This document shows, piece by piece, positions 38,627 to 48,328 of a stretch of 64,000 nucleotides of DNA. The first letter of the stretch is position 1; each line of letters starts with the position of its first letter. This stretch comes from Vibrio tubiashii (lineage in GTDB: Bacteria > Pseudomonadota > Gammaproteobacteria > Enterobacterales > Vibrionaceae). The DNA lies in assembly GCF_028551255.1 (NCBI RefSeq), contig NZ_CP117030.1, positions 744,001 to 808,000 of the forward strand, read 5' to 3'. The position numbers and the translations under genes were made by a program. The notes beneath the pieces were generated by a model. The model did no database searches. It saw nothing but the letters and a program-made list of their open reading frames with translations, and had not been told where the DNA came from.

Positions 38627-39604
38627 ATGACACTAGATGAGATAGCAAAGCTTGCTGGGGTTTCAAAGACGACGGCGAGCTATGTGATCAATGGTAAAGC
38701 TCAAAAGTACAGAATCAGCGAGAAAACGCAGAGAAAAGTGATGGATGTGGTGAATGAGCACAATTACCGCCCTGATCTTGCTGCCAGCACATTAAGAGCC
38801 GGACAGAGCCGTTCATTTGGGCTTATCATTCCCGATCTAGAAAACACCAGTTATGCAAGATTGGCTAAATTGCTTGAGCAGAACTCACGTTCGGCAGGGT
38901 ATCAGATTCTAATCGCGTGCTCAGACGATGAACCTGAAACAGAGAAAAACGTCGTTCAAGCCTTGGTCAGTCGTAAAGTTGATGCATTGTTCGTCGCTAG
39001 TGTGATTCCAGACGCTAGTGAGTTCTACTTGCAGTTAAAATCAAAAGGGACGCCAGTCATCGCGCTTGACCGTCCGCTCGACGACGAGCACTTCTCTTGT
39101 GTAATCAGTGAGGATTTTGGCGGCGCTTTTGAGCTGACTCAGTCGGTTGTTGGTGACAATGTAACAAATGTTGGTCTTATTGGGGCACTGCCAGAGCTGA
39201 ACATATCTCGTGAGCGTGAGTTAGGATTTGTTTCCGCGGCAAAACAGCAAAATGTGGCCTGTATAGTTGGTTATGGCGAACACTTTAATCGCAAAGACGG
39301 TAAACAAGTGCTTGAAGCTTGGTGTAAAGAGGATAAAGTGCCGGATGCTATTGTCACCACCTCTTATACCTTGTTAGAAGGGGTATTGGATGTACTGTTG
39401 GAACGACCGGAATTAGCAAACAAGATCAAAATTGCGACATTTGGTGACAACCGTTTGTTGGATTTTTTACCAATGAAAGTGAACTCGCTACCTCAGCAAT
39501 TCGAACTGATTGCTGACAGTGCGATGGAACTGGCGCTCAATGCAGCTGCAAAACGCTATCAAGCTGGCGTAGAGTTAGTTCCAAGAAAGATCATTGTTAG
39601 ATAA
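38627..39604 (+). CDS. cra: Catabolite repressor/activator Cra (FruR)
   Basis: LacI-family regulator of carbon flow; fructose-1-phosphate releases it from DNA. The N-terminal helix-turn-helix is unmistakable: MTLDEIAKLAGVSKTTASYV followed by INGKAQKYRIS. The effector domain has GLIIPDLENTSYARLAKLLE, LALDRPLDDEHF-like sequence and ATFGDNRLLDFLPM. ATG at 38627 matches the E. coli start (MKLDEIARLAG); a longer frame from 38516 would run through two operators. Divergent from fruBKA with three Cra operators between, giving a self-contained control module. Confidence 0.95.
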   Translation: MTLDEIAKLAGVSKTTASYVINGKAQKYRISEKTQRKVMDVVNEHNYRPDLAASTLRAGQSRSFGLIIPDLENTSYARLAKLLEQNSRSAGYQILIACSDDEPETEKNVVQALVSRKVDALFVASVIPDASEFYLQLKSKGTPVIALDRPLDDEHFSCVISEDFGGAFELTQSVVGDNVTNVGLIGALPELNISRERELGFVSAAKQQNVACIVGYGEHFNRKDGKQVLEAWCKEDKVPDAIVTTSYTLLEGVLDVLLERPELANKIKIATFGDNRLLDFLPMKVNSLPQQFELIADSAMELALNAAAKRYQAGVELVPRKIIVR

Positions 39605-39638
39605 AACTAAGCCCTGTTATAAACAGGGCTTAGTTTTT
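39604..39638. terminator. Bidirectional terminator after cra
   Basis: A perfect stem ACTAAGCCCTGTT/AACAGGGCTTAGT with a 3-base loop and T-runs on both strands, between cra and the converging beta-barrel gene. Confidence 0.88.
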
Positions 39639-39655
39639 ATGTTTGGCTTGATGGC

Positions 39656-40174
39656 TTAATACTGGAATCGAACCGACATAGTAACTTGCGGGCCATAAAG
39701 GCCATTATTGCGAGTTTCCGCTGAAAGGGAAAGTTGTTGTGTAGAGTGGAAACGCACACCTGCATGGAAAACAGATGCATCATCATTACGACCGATACGC
39801 CCTGTTGCTTCAACTTGATCGGTTAACCAAAGGCGGACACCGACGTTAATTTCGGCTTGAGTATCACTTTCGCCACCGGCTTCTGGTGTGTATTTCACTT
39901 GGTGGACAAGTAACTGGCCGTAGACGTCGGCAAACTGACTGATTGGGCCATTAAATCCAATACCACCAGCGAGATCATAGTCTTTATCAAACTGGGTATC
40001 TGCACGGAGAATAAAGTGAGAGTTTTCGGTAAAGAATGTACTAAACTCTGCACCCGTCATTTCAGGTCCAATAGCTGTTCGAACTTCGAAAAAGTTATAG
40101 TTAAAATTGTTCGCTTGGGCGCTTGTGCTGATTCCTGCAATCGCTAGAGCACTGGCCAAAATGAGTTTTTTCAA
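39656..40174 (-). CDS. Outer-membrane beta-barrel-like protein (172 aa)
   Basis: Small exported protein. The signal peptide is KKLILASALAIAGISTSAQA, then alternating beta-strand patterns (SHFILRADTQFDKDYDLAGG, SQFADVYGQLLVHQVKYT) and a C-terminal aromatic (VTMSVRFQY) typical of outer-membrane barrels with a terminal Phe/Tyr. The start is most likely TTG at 40174: GGAG lies six bases upstream and the signal peptide begins there; the ATG further upstream (40237) would add 21 residues before the signal. Similar short barrels are common in Vibrio; function unknown. Confidence 0.72.
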   Translation of the reverse strand: MKKLILASALAIAGISTSAQANNFNYNFFEVRTAIGPEMTGAEFSTFFTENSHFILRADTQFDKDYDLAGGIGFNGPISQFADVYGQLLVHQVKYTPEAGGESDTQAEINVGVRLWLTDQVEATGRIGRNDDASVFHAGVRFHSTQQLSLSAETRNNGLYGPQVTMSVRFQY

Positions 40175-40271
40175 AAGTAGTCTCCGACTAACAACAATAA
40201 ATTGACTAATAAAAATGGCTTGCAATAAGCAAGCCAAATCATAGCCTAATCAGAGAACTAATTCAGGGGAT

Positions 40272-40649
40272 TTATAGAATCTGAATACGATCAACTTCAA
40301 TTTCTGGTGTGTTGCCGCCTTCATACTCACCGAAAAGACGTACTTTTGTCGTATGATCAATTGGTTGTGCCATATGAATGTCGTCATCCAGTTCTACTTG
40401 AATCTCACCTTTGCCATCAGAGAAGATAAAGGTGTCGCCTTTAACTTGTCGCAGAAGGTTACCTTCAACAACAACATTCTTCTCAGTGAACATACTGGTA
40501 TCCGCTAATAAAGTGTCTACGGTAGTGAGCTCAACAGGGCCGCTGTACTGAATTCCAGCCCCTTTTTCATGGTGACCTTCTTTTGCCAAAGCAAAGGTAG
40601 GCGCAAGGATAAGGGTCGCAGCGGTAGCAAGAATTACTTTTTTCATCAT
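40272..40649 (-). CDS. YgiW/YdeI-type OB-fold periplasmic stress protein
   Basis: Periplasmic protein of the bacterial OB-fold (BOF) family, linked in E. coli and Salmonella to stress and antimicrobial peptide tolerance. The signal peptide is KKVILATAATLILAPTFALA; the BOF core has GPVELTTVDTLLADTSMFTE, VVVEGNLLRQVKGDTFIFSD and KGEIQVELDDD, ending VRLFGEYEG...IEVDRIQIL. ATG at 40649 (or 40646) follows AGGAAAAC; a longer frame from 40736 is unlikely. Upstream, tandem 11-base repeats (40731-40750) may bind a response regulator; qseBC is not adjacent. Confidence 0.82.
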   Translation of the reverse strand: MMKKVILATAATLILAPTFALAKEGHHEKGAGIQYSGPVELTTVDTLLADTSMFTEKNVVVEGNLLRQVKGDTFIFSDGKGEIQVELDDDIHMAQPIDHTTKVRLFGEYEGGNTPEIEVDRIQIL

Positions 40650-40730
40650 GTTTTCCTTTCTAATGTCAGGCAGTGTTTGTTTGATGGTGCTATTAAAACA
40701 GACCCATTTTGAATCCATGCTGAGTGTTAG

Positions 40731-40750
40731 ATTCATATTCGATTCATATT
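40731..40750. promoter_or_regulatory. Tandem repeat in the YgiW-like promoter region
   Basis: ATTCATATTCG immediately followed by ATTCATATT, an 11-base period like that of OmpR-type response-regulator sites. The region lies 82 bases upstream of the BOF gene and 71 upstream of cobQ, so it could act on either. Confidence 0.35.
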
Positions 40751-40820
40751 GTTGAGGAAATTAGCCAAATGCCGTTATTATTAGCCTTATCTCTATGAAT
40801 CGAATAAGTATTAATAGTTC

Positions 40821-42278
40821 ATGCAATCCACATTGAAAGCGCTTATGGTCCAAGGCACTACCTCAGACGCAGGGAAAAGTGTTCTAGTGGCAGGTTTATG
40901 CCGCGTATTAGCTCGAAGAAACATTAAAGTCGCACCATTTAAACCGCAGAATATGGCACTCAACAGCGCTGTTACCACTGATGGGGGCGAGATAGGCCGA
41001 GCACAAGCCGTTCAAGCTCTCGCCTCCAACATTGAATCTAGTGTTCATATGAATCCAGTTTTGCTTAAACCAAATACGGACATGGGTGCTCAGGTCATTT
41101 TTCAGGGGAAGGCAACTACGACGGTTGATGCAATTGGCTATCAGAGTTACAAAAAAGTGGCCTTGCCAGTGGTGATGGAATCTTTTTCTATCCTCCAGTC
41201 ACAATACGAATCCGTATTAATCGAAGGTGCAGGTAGTCCCGCAGAAATCAATCTAAGAGCTAACGATATCGCAAACATGGGATTTGCCGAAGAGGCCGAC
41301 GTTCCTGTCATTATTGTTGCCGATATTGATCGCGGCGGTGTATTTGCTCATCTTTACGGGACTTTAGCGCTACTATCTGAAAGTGAACAGGCGCGAGTGA
41401 AAGGCTTTGTTATTAACCGTTTCCGCGGCGATATTTCCCTTTTGGAGCCAGGGCTCGATTGGTTAGAAGAGAAAACCGGTAAGCCTGTCATTGGGGTTTT
41501 GCCTTATTTGCATGGTTTCGACTTAGAGGCCGAAGACGCGATCAATGCCCAGCAAGTGAGCAGCGAAAACGCCAAGCTAAATGTGGTTGTTCCTGTATTT
41601 CCGCGCATTAGTAATCACACCGATTTCGATACGCTCAGACTCAATCCAGATATCAACTTAAGATACGTTGGTAAAGGGGAACGCTTATCTGAGGCCGATT
41701 TAATCATACTGCCTGGTTCAAAATCAGTTCGAAATGATCTTGACTATCTACGCAGCCAAGGGTGGGATAAAGATATCAATAGACACCTTAGGTTAGGCGG
41801 TAAAGTGATGGGAATTTGTGGTGGATATCAGATGCTTGGTTCGATGATTCATGATCCTCTCGGAATTGAAAGTGATCCGGGCTCTAGTCAAGGGCTAGGG
41901 CATCTCTGCGTAGAGACCGAACTTAAGCAAGGCAAAACACTAACCAATGTGAGTGGCACGATGACATTAGAGGGTAATGATATTGCCGTCAGTGGATATG
42001 AAATACATGCCGGAGTCAGTCATGTATCATCGAATCATCTGATTGAGCTGGAAAATAAACAGCTCGATGGCACGATCAGTGATTGCAATCAAGTGCTCGG
42101 TACCTACCTCCATGGTATCTTTGATAATGCTGACGCTGTATCCGCCATTTGCAAGTGGGTGGGTGTTGAAAACGTGGCGAAGATAGATCACCAACTAAAC
42201 CAACAAAAAGCCATTGATAGGATTGCCGACGCCATAGAGCAGCATCTCGATCTTAAAAAGCTATGGCCTGAATTATAA
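40821..42278 (+). CDS. cobQ: Cobyric acid synthase
   Basis: ATP- and glutamine-dependent amidation of adenosylcobyrinic acid a,c-diamide at four side chains in cobalamin synthesis. The N-terminal ATP-binding domain has [20 protein letters not shown] and [12 protein letters not shown]; the C-terminal glutamine amidotransferase domain has [15 protein letters not shown] (nucleophile Cys) and the catalytic His in [11 protein letters not shown]. The 485-residue length is normal. It stands 11 bases upstream of modA, so cobQ and modABC seem to form one transcript. No other cob gene or B12 riboswitch is seen nearby. Confidence 0.93.
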   Translation: MQSTLKALMVQGTTSDAGKSVLVAGLCRVLARRNIKVAPFKPQNMALNSAVTTDGGEIGRAQAVQALASNIESSVHMNPVLLKPNTDMGAQVIFQGKATTTVDAIGYQSYKKVALPVVMESFSILQSQYESVLIEGAGSPAEINLRANDIANMGFAEEADVPVIIVADIDRGGVFAHLYGTLALLSESEQARVKGFVINRFRGDISLLEPGLDWLEEKTGKPVIGVLPYLHGFDLEAEDAINAQQVSSENAKLNVVVPVFPRISNHTDFDTLRLNPDINLRYVGKGERLSEADLIILPGSKSVRNDLDYLRSQGWDKDINRHLRLGGKVMGICGGYQMLGSMIHDPLGIESDPGSSQGLGHLCVETELKQGKTLTNVSGTMTLEGNDIAVSGYEIHAGVSHVSSNHLIELENKQLDGTISDCNQVLGTYLHGIFDNADAVSAICKWVGVENVAKIDHQLNQQKAIDRIADAIEQHLDLKKLWPEL

Positions 42279-42289
42279 TCAATGCAACC

Positions 42290-43045
42290 ATGACCAGTTT
42301 AAAACATTCTCTTTTAGCCTTTTTTGCATGTGTGAGCTTTAATGCTCATTCTGAGTCGCTGCGCATTTATGCGGCTTCATCAATGACCAATGTGGTCAAT
42401 GATCTTGTCGAGCAGTATGAAGAGTCGAATGATACCTCTGTGACAACCGTGTTTGGTGGAAGCGCTTCGTTGGCACGTCAATTGGCGCAAGGTGCTCCTG
42501 CGGATATCTACATATCAGCAAACCAAAAGTGGATGGACTATTTAGTTGAGCAGAGTATCGTTAAGGGTGACGGTGTCACACATATTGCGGCGAATAGTTT
42601 AGTTGCTATTGCTCCTAAAGGTCATCTTCATAACTTGGATGTACATTCAGAGGAGTCTTGGATATCCGCGTTAGCGGGATATCGTCTCGCGATTGGACAA
42701 ACTAACGCCGTACCAGCAGGTATGTACGCCAAACAGGCGCTAGTTAATTTAGGTGTTTGGGATGAGGTGAAAACGCATCTCGCACCGACAAACAACGTTC
42801 GTATTGCGCTGACGTTAGTCGAAAGAAGTGAGTCTCCTCTCGGCATTGTCTATAAAACGGATGCGTTACTAAGTGATAAGGTTGAGGTAGTGGCGACATT
42901 ACCTAGCAGTTCACATGCAAACATAGTCTATCCGATGGCGCCGCTTAATGAGAAGATAGAGACACAGCGGTTTGTTAAGTTTATCCATAGTCAACAAGCT
43001 CAAAGTGTGTTTAAACAGTATGGCTTTACTGAGGTAGTGGAATAG
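42290..43045 (+). CDS. modA: Molybdate ABC transporter, periplasmic binding protein
   Basis: Captures molybdate (or tungstate) in the periplasm. A signal peptide (LLAFFACVSFNAHS) precedes the family start LRIYAASSMTNVVNDLVEQY and GGSASLARQLAQGAPADIYI, which bind the oxyanion; GLDVH/IGQTNAVPAGMYAKQAL and SPLGIVYKTDALLS follow. ATG at 42290. It is followed after two bases by modB and then modC. Expression with cobQ suggests metal-cofactor linkage but ModE sites were not identified. Confidence 0.92.
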   Translation: MTSLKHSLLAFFACVSFNAHSESLRIYAASSMTNVVNDLVEQYEESNDTSVTTVFGGSASLARQLAQGAPADIYISANQKWMDYLVEQSIVKGDGVTHIAANSLVAIAPKGHLHNLDVHSEESWISALAGYRLAIGQTNAVPAGMYAKQALVNLGVWDEVKTHLAPTNNVRIALTLVERSESPLGIVYKTDALLSDKVEVVATLPSSSHANIVYPMAPLNEKIETQRFVKFIHSQQAQSVFKQYGFTEVVE

Positions 43046-43047
43046 AG

Positions 43048-43746
43048 GTGAGTTTGTTAACCGATTACGAATATCAGGCATTACTGTTAAGTTTAAAGGT
43101 GGCGTTTTTCGCCATTGTTTGGCTGATACCAATAGGGGTTGGTCTTGCATGGTTATTGGCGAGAAAACAGTTTATCGGTAAAAGCTTATTGGATTCAGTG
43201 ATTCATCTCCCTTTGGTTTTACCCCCTGTGGTGATTGGATATTTGCTGCTTATCTCTATGGGTAGGCAAGGCTTTGTCGGTAACTGGTTATATGAGCATT
43301 TTGGGTTAGTGTTTTCTTTCAGTTGGAAAGGGGCGGTGCTGGCCTGCATTGTGGTCGCACTTCCACTAATGGTGCGCTCGATAAGGCTGAGTTTAGAGAA
43401 TGTTGATGGCCGCTTAGAGCAGGCGGCGGCAACACTGGGCGCTTCTCCCATTAAGATCTTCTTCACTATTACGTTGCCGCTAACGATCCCAGGGATCATC
43501 ACCGGCACTATGCTTTCTTTTGCGCGAAGCTTAGGTGAATTTGGGGCGACAATCAGCTTTGTCTCAAATATTCCTGGTGAAACTCAAACTATTCCATTGG
43601 CAATGTACACCTTTATTGAAACGCCAGGCTCTGAAGCAGAAGCAATGAGGCTATGTCTCATCTCGATTGCGATAGCACTTGCGTCGATGCTTATCTCAGA
43701 GTGGTTATCTAGGGTGAGTGCTCGTCGATTGGGAGCAAGCCAATGA
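43048..43746 (+). CDS. modB: Molybdate ABC transporter, permease
   Basis: Inner-membrane channel subunit. It has about five to six hydrophobic helices and the BPD_transp_1 cytoplasmic loop ([20 protein letters not shown] with the EAA motif ending in GxxP). GTG start at 43048, right after modA's stop, with AGAGG upstream at 43043-43047 as ribosome binding site; overlaps modC by four bases (ATGA type). The 232-residue length is normal. It works with ModC as ATPase. Confidence 0.92.
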   Translation: MSLLTDYEYQALLLSLKVAFFAIVWLIPIGVGLAWLLARKQFIGKSLLDSVIHLPLVLPPVVIGYLLLISMGRQGFVGNWLYEHFGLVFSFSWKGAVLACIVVALPLMVRSIRLSLENVDGRLEQAAATLGASPIKIFFTITLPLTIPGIITGTMLSFARSLGEFGATISFVSNIPGETQTIPLAMYTFIETPGSEAEAMRLCLISIAIALASMLISEWLSRVSARRLGASQ

Positions 43747-44849
43747 AGGGAATAACAGCATGCTATAAACAACAGCTGGGCGATGTTAAGTTCGATATAG
43801 ACCTGACTCTACCAGAAAAAGGCATTACCGCCGTTTTTGGTCGCTCTGGGGCGGGAAAAACCTCACTGATTAACGCTATCGCAGGTTTAAAACAGCCTGA
43901 TGATGGCTTGATAGCGATCGGCAACAAGACGCTTTTTGATTCTGATAATCAAATCGATGTTCCAGTGCATCTGCGTAATGTTGGTTATGCATTTCAGGAT
44001 GCGCGTCTATTTCCCCATTTCAAGGTTGAGCGAAACCTTAACTACGGGGTATCCGTCTCGGATAAATCGCACTTTGAGCAGATTGTTCAGTTGCTGGCGC
44101 TAGAGCCTTTGCTAAAACGCTATCCTCACCAACTTTCAGGCGGCGAAAAGCAGCGGGTGGCGATTGGTCGTGCCTTATTGTCTAAGCCAGATATCTTATT
44201 GATGGATGAGCCTCTTGCGTCACTTGATTTACCGAGAAAGCGGGAAGTGATGCCATTCTTAGAACAGTTATCACAAAACGTTGAGATCCCAATTATCTAT
44301 GTTTCGCACAGCTTAAATGAAGTGCTACGTCTTGCAAGCCACTTAGTTGTGATTGATGAGGGTAAGGTTGCGGTCTCTGGGCCCATTGAAGATGTTTGGT
44401 CGTCGCGAGCAATGAAGCCTTGGCAATCTTTCTCAGAACAGAGCTCATTGTTTGAAGCGAGAGTGGTAGAGCACAACAATCAATATGCTTTATCTAAGGT
44501 TGAACTTGCGCCCGACGTTTCTCTGTGGGTGCAAAAGATCGACGGTGAAATTGATTCCCCGGTAAGGTTGCAAGTAAGAGCTAACGACGTGTCTATAATG
44601 CTTGATGAGCCTCAGCGGACTTCCATTCGAAACGTTTTAAAAGGCAAGGTGTCGAAGATAGAAACTCATGCGAGTAGCCAAGATAGAATCAGTGTCTCGG
44701 TGCAAATCGAATTATCTAAAGGTTGCCACCTAGTCGCAACCATTACCGCTTGGGCGAGGGATGAATTAGAACTTGAACAAGGGATGGAGGTTTACGTTCA
44801 AATCAAAGGTGTCAGTGTCACTCAGCGCGATGTCGTAGTATCCAATTAA
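43743..44849 (+). CDS. modC: Molybdate ABC transporter, ATP-binding protein
   Basis: Powers molybdate import. ABC motifs: Walker [12 protein letters not shown], signature [15 protein letters not shown], Walker [13 protein letters not shown] and the switch His in IYVSHSL. After residue ~235 a C-terminal region ([32 protein letters not shown]) forms a Mop/TOBE-type molybdate-binding domain, as expected for ModC. The 368-residue length is right. The gene overlaps modB by four bases. A terminator follows directly. Confidence 0.93.
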   Translation: MKGITACYKQQLGDVKFDIDLTLPEKGITAVFGRSGAGKTSLINAIAGLKQPDDGLIAIGNKTLFDSDNQIDVPVHLRNVGYAFQDARLFPHFKVERNLNYGVSVSDKSHFEQIVQLLALEPLLKRYPHQLSGGEKQRVAIGRALLSKPDILLMDEPLASLDLPRKREVMPFLEQLSQNVEIPIIYVSHSLNEVLRLASHLVVIDEGKVAVSGPIEDVWSSRAMKPWQSFSEQSSLFEARVVEHNNQYALSKVELAPDVSLWVQKIDGEIDSPVRLQVRANDVSIMLDEPQRTSIRNVLKGKVSKIETHASSQDRISVSVQIELSKGCHLVATITAWARDELELEQGMEVYVQIKGVSVTQRDVVVSN

Positions 44850-44875
44850 AAAACGCCGCGTAATGCGGCGTTTAA
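44848..44875. terminator. Bidirectional terminator after modC
   Basis: AAACGCCGC/GCGGCGTTT stem with a 5-base loop, between modC and the converging hypothetical gene. Confidence 0.82.
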
Positions 44876-44890
44876 GTTTCTAGCGTTTAA

Positions 44891-45328
44891 TTATTTTGCG
44901 AACACGTCTGTGAAATCGCGTTTTAGAATTGGGTCACGGCGTGCTTTTTTGATCTGCTTAACCATGTCTTTAACACAGTTGTGCAGTACTTGGTCAAGCA
45001 ACTCGGCACGGTATTCTTCTTTTTGCTCTTCAGTCATGTCTTTTGGAAGGTTCAGTGTCGGAAACTCTTCCATTACATTTAAGCCAGCAAAGGCTTGGCT
45101 CACTGATACTAAAGCGTGAAATTGTTCAAAATTATCTAGAACATTTTGCGCACTGCTTGGCAGTTCATTCCACGATTCACGAACAGCTTCTTCAGAAACT
45201 TCATGGATTGACGTTACCATTAGGTGCATTGCTTCTGGAACTTCATCAAATTCAATTACTTGGCGCAATTCAGCAGATACTTCTGCAAGATCTACTTTTG
45301 GCTGTTCTGTTTGATTAACGTCAGACAT
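44891..45328 (-). CDS. Conserved hypothetical protein, probable DUF3069 family
   Basis: A cytosolic, acidic, largely alpha-helical protein of 145 residues, without signal or membrane segments. Visible features are the central EEFPTLNLPKDMTEEQKEEY and the basic end KKARRDPILKRDFTDVFAK. I recall DUF3069 proteins of Vibrio and Shewanella with this size and pattern; the match should be treated as tentative. ATG at 45328 follows an AAGAGAA stretch. Transcribed alone toward the modC terminator. Function unknown. Confidence 0.6.
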   Translation of the reverse strand: MSDVNQTEQPKVDLAEVSAELRQVIEFDEVPEAMHLMVTSIHEVSEEAVRESWNELPSSAQNVLDNFEQFHALVSVSQAFAGLNVMEEFPTLNLPKDMTEEQKEEYRAELLDQVLHNCVKDMVKQIKKARRDPILKRDFTDVFAK

Positions 45329-45535
45329 GGATAATATTCTCTTAAAATGTGTGTGTATCGGCGCTATCGTAAAAAATTAGGGATAAATGTCAACCTCGAA
45401 TGGATGATTAAACCAAGGTGGAGTATGCTTTTGTTAAGCATGTGATTTCTTAGTGATTTTATAGGGTTAAATCTATGAAACTAAATGATTAAAATCGACT
45501 AAGACAAAAATGGATTTCAAGGGTGGTAGTATACA

Positions 45536-46492
45536 GTGGAAATAACGGGTTCCTCGATGAACATCCTGCTGGTTGACGACGTTCAAATGGAGCGTATACA
45601 ACTCGCAATAAGGTTAAAACAACTAGGGCACACGGTTGAGATGGCCAGCTCAGGTCAAGAGGCTTTGGACATGTACCCTAAGTTCGAACCTGATCTTGTT
45701 TTGCTTGATATTTCCATGCCAGATATGAATGGATTTGAAGTTTCAGCGAAAATCAGAGAACTCTATCCCGACTGGGTGCCTATTATCTTTTTAAGTAGTC
45801 ACGACGAACCGACAATGATTGCAAGTGCGATCGAAGCGGGCGGAGATGATTACCTGATTAAACCCGTTGATAAGATCGTACTCAATTCAAAGCTTATCGC
45901 AATGCAACGTATTGCGTTTATGCGTCGTGAACTTAAGCAAAAGTCCGCCGCTCTAGCAAAAGCGAATGAAGAGTTAGCGCAGTTAGCACAAGAAGACGGA
46001 CTAACCAAAGTCAAAAACAGGCGTTATATCGATGAAAAGCTCACTGAAATGATCTCATTACACGGGCGTCATCAGCTTCCTCTCAGTCTCATTTTGCTCG
46101 ACGTCGATCGGTTTAAACTCTACAACGATAACTACGGCCATATTGAAGGCGACCGCTGCTTAATCGAAATCGCTTCAACGCTTTCAAATTTGTTTACCAG
46201 AAGTGGAGAAATCGTAGGGCGTTATGGTGGTGAAGAGTTTGTAGTACTGCTCGGGCATACCGATCAAGAAAAAGCGACTAAGAACGCAGAGCGAATCAAA
46301 TCATCTATAGAAGCGGCTAACTTGCCGCACGAGTACAGTGATGTGTCATCTTTGGTGACAGTGTCACAAGGAGTGTATCACCTGATCCCAAATGGGCGGG
46401 AAACCATAGAGCAACTCTATGAACTGGTAGATAAGCGTTTGTATCAAGCTAAAGTCAACGGAAGAAACCAGTACGTTGCGAGTGACGATTAA
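45536..46492 (+). CDS. Response regulator with GGDEF domain (diguanylate cyclase)
   Basis: A receiver domain with the acidic pocket LLVDDVQ and phospho-acceptor Asp58 (LVLLDISMPDMNG), the conserved Lys in YLIKPVDK, a linker coiled coil (KQKSAALAKANEELAQL) and a GGDEF domain (LAQEDGLTKVKNRRYIDEKL, LLDVDRFKLYND, GRYGGEEF). The I-site is not canonical (RSGE where RxxD is expected), so product inhibition may be absent. Start GTG 45536 or ATG 45557; the former includes seven extra residues. Converges with a second GGDEF gene, overlapping by four bases. Its histidine kinase is not in the window. Confidence 0.92.
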   Translation: MEITGSSMNILLVDDVQMERIQLAIRLKQLGHTVEMASSGQEALDMYPKFEPDLVLLDISMPDMNGFEVSAKIRELYPDWVPIIFLSSHDEPTMIASAIEAGGDDYLIKPVDKIVLNSKLIAMQRIAFMRRELKQKSAALAKANEELAQLAQEDGLTKVKNRRYIDEKLTEMISLHGRHQLPLSLILLDVDRFKLYNDNYGHIEGDRCLIEIASTLSNLFTRSGEIVGRYGGEEFVVLLGHTDQEKATKNAERIKSSIEAANLPHEYSDVSSLVTVSQGVYHLIPNGRETIEQLYELVDKRLYQAKVNGRNQYVASDD

Positions 46493-47724
46493 TTAATACA
46501 GACTCGGTTTCTACCTGCTTTCTTCGCTTTATATAAAGCATTGTCGGCAGCTTTCATGACTTCGGAGACTTTGTTCGATTCAGAGCTGTCGGCAACACCA
46601 ATACTTATCGTGACGTTAACATAGTCTTGTTGCTTCTTCGCTCCACGCTTTTTAGATCCAAGCTTATCATCTTTAGGGCGAGCGTCTTGATTTCTCAACA
46701 CCATATCGTAGCCCTCGATAGAGCCTCTTAGCAGTTCTAAATGATCCCGCGTGTCTTCAGCTAATTTTCCTTTGAATAGCACAGTGAATTCTTCACCACC
46801 ATAGCGGTATACCTTCGCTCGTCCACCTACCTGTTGAAGTTTGGTCGCGACAAGCTTTAAAACGTCATCCCCTGTGTCATGCCCATAGGTATCGTTGAAC
46901 GATTTGAAGTGATCGATATCCAGCATGGCAATGGTGTACTTACGCCCGAGGTGTTTTAAGTCTGACTCAAGAGCAAGCCTTCCTGGTATTTCGGTAAGCG
47001 TATCCATGAACGCGAGCTCGTAGCTTGCAGAGAGCAGGTAAACCAGCAGCAACACACCCGCTAAAGAAAATAGAGTACTAGAGATGTAGGTGACATCAAA
47101 AAACACGAACGTTGCGGCTGACAACAGCGTTGCTGAGTAGAGCACGACATCTATGATGCTATTTCTGTTCAAGACACAGATAGCAAATATCAACACCATG
47201 GCAGTAAGGAAAACCACCAGAATAAAAGGCAACTTGGATATTTGTGGCAGTACGAACAGGAAGGTTTCGTCGATGTTTTCAAACCCGCCTTCGTAGAAGT
47301 AAGTCAATATCAGATAAGACCATAGCAGCAACATAGCAAGCTTAAACAAGTACAAGCCAAACGTGCGAGTAAACAGAGAAGAATCTTTGTAACTGTAAAC
47401 AAAAATTAGGGCAATAGGCAGCAGGGCTGCGAGCAATGATAACTCAAGGATGGTCGTCCCTGAAGACAGGGGAGATTGGAGCCTTTCTTGTATGACCCAA
47501 TAGGAAACAGCAAGCGCTGAGGCGACCATGGCTATTCGACTTTGTTTAAATGCGTCAGCTAGCACTATAGTTATAGCGAAGAGTACAAATGGAAGCTTTG
47601 ACACGATACCTAGGTTTGAATAGGTGAGGTTAATTACATTGTTCATTCCAAATGCAATAAACGTCAGCAACAACAAAGGTAGTGAAAGACGGAACCAGTT
47701 TGTAGTGACTACAGAAAACGACAT
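46489..47724 (-). CDS. Membrane GGDEF diguanylate cyclase
   Basis: Integral membrane protein with about seven to eight hydrophobic helices over the first 235 residues (a MASE-like sensor of unknown ligand) and a C-terminal GGDEF domain: SYELAFMDTLTEIPGRLALE, AMLDIDHFKSFNDTYGHDTG, and GGEEF. No RxxD I-site precedes it. A short basic insertion (KKRGAKKQQDY) sits before VTISIGVA, as in some GGDEF subfamilies. It ends overlapping the response-regulator gene by four bases on the other strand. Active site residues are intact, so c-di-GMP synthesis is likely. Confidence 0.9.
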   Translation of the reverse strand: MSFSVVTTNWFRLSLPLLLLTFIAFGMNNVINLTYSNLGIVSKLPFVLFAITIVLADAFKQSRIAMVASALAVSYWVIQERLQSPLSSGTTILELSLLAALLPIALIFVYSYKDSSLFTRTFGLYLFKLAMLLLWSYLILTYFYEGGFENIDETFLFVLPQISKLPFILVVFLTAMVLIFAICVLNRNSIIDVVLYSATLLSAATFVFFDVTYISSTLFSLAGVLLLVYLLSASYELAFMDTLTEIPGRLALESDLKHLGRKYTIAMLDIDHFKSFNDTYGHDTGDDVLKLVATKLQQVGGRAKVYRYGGEEFTVLFKGKLAEDTRDHLELLRGSIEGYDMVLRNQDARPKDDKLGSKKRGAKKQQDYVNVTISIGVADSSESNKVSEVMKAADNALYKAKKAGRNRVCIN

Positions 47725-47942
47725 TCAACCTAGCCTAATGGGTCTTATTATTGATTAGTAACTTGTTAAGAATACTTTTATTTGATGAATTTCCAAGCTT
47801 TTTACTAAACTTATAGATGAAAATTAGGGTCACGTTTAGATAGTGGTCATAAATTGGCGTTGAAATGCGCAAATCCGTAGAAAGCGTTAACTAATTGAAA
47901 CATACTAGAACGAACAATTGTCCCTACAAGGAGTTGAGTAAT

Positions 47943-48308
47943 ATGCAGATAAGTGTGGACGTACATAACTATATGGAGACATTAGTCGGTCAAGAGCTTG
48001 CGAAATCCAAGTATGTTGATAATTTAGACCATGAGCAACTTGCTGATCTCGCCTGTTTAGCTTTGTCTCAATTGCGACCTGTGTATATTCGCTATGATAT
48101 AGATTTTCTATCCGCCTTACCGGAAGAAAGGTTGGTCACTTTGAAGCACTATGCGTCGACGGCAATTGAGGCCGCAATGAGTATGATTGTTGACGATCGT
48201 AGAAAAAACAGGAAAGATGAAGTTCTTGTCGTGTTTAGTAAACAGCAAATGTTTGACGACGACATTGAACTAGAGTGGTTTGAAAAACCAATCCTCAAGA
48301 AAAACTAA
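47943..48308 (+). CDS. ComFB family protein, candidate c-di-GMP receptor
   Basis: A 121-residue cytosolic protein that fits the ComFB (late competence development) family: VDVHNYMETLVGQELA, HEQLADLACLALSQLRPVYI, SALPEERLVTLKHYASTAIE. Cyanobacterial ComFB proteins were shown to bind c-di-nucleotides, so a c-di-GMP effector role is plausible here, next to two GGDEF genes. ATG at 47943 is chosen over 47895: AAGGAG lies upstream at 47928-47933 and the family begins here. It is followed after 20 bases by the HlyU-family gene, probably co-transcribed. Its role in Vibrio is not established. Confidence 0.82.
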   Translation: MQISVDVHNYMETLVGQELAKSKYVDNLDHEQLADLACLALSQLRPVYIRYDIDFLSALPEERLVTLKHYASTAIEAAMSMIVDDRRKNRKDEVLVVFSKQQMFDDDIELEWFEKPILKKN

Positions 48309-48328
48309 TCGTTACCAAGGAGTACTTT

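Noticed and set aside
46560..46700. Basic insertion in the GGDEF domain, considered as an unusual fusion
   Set aside because: Similar basic insertions before the VTISIGVA strand occur in known GGDEF subfamilies.
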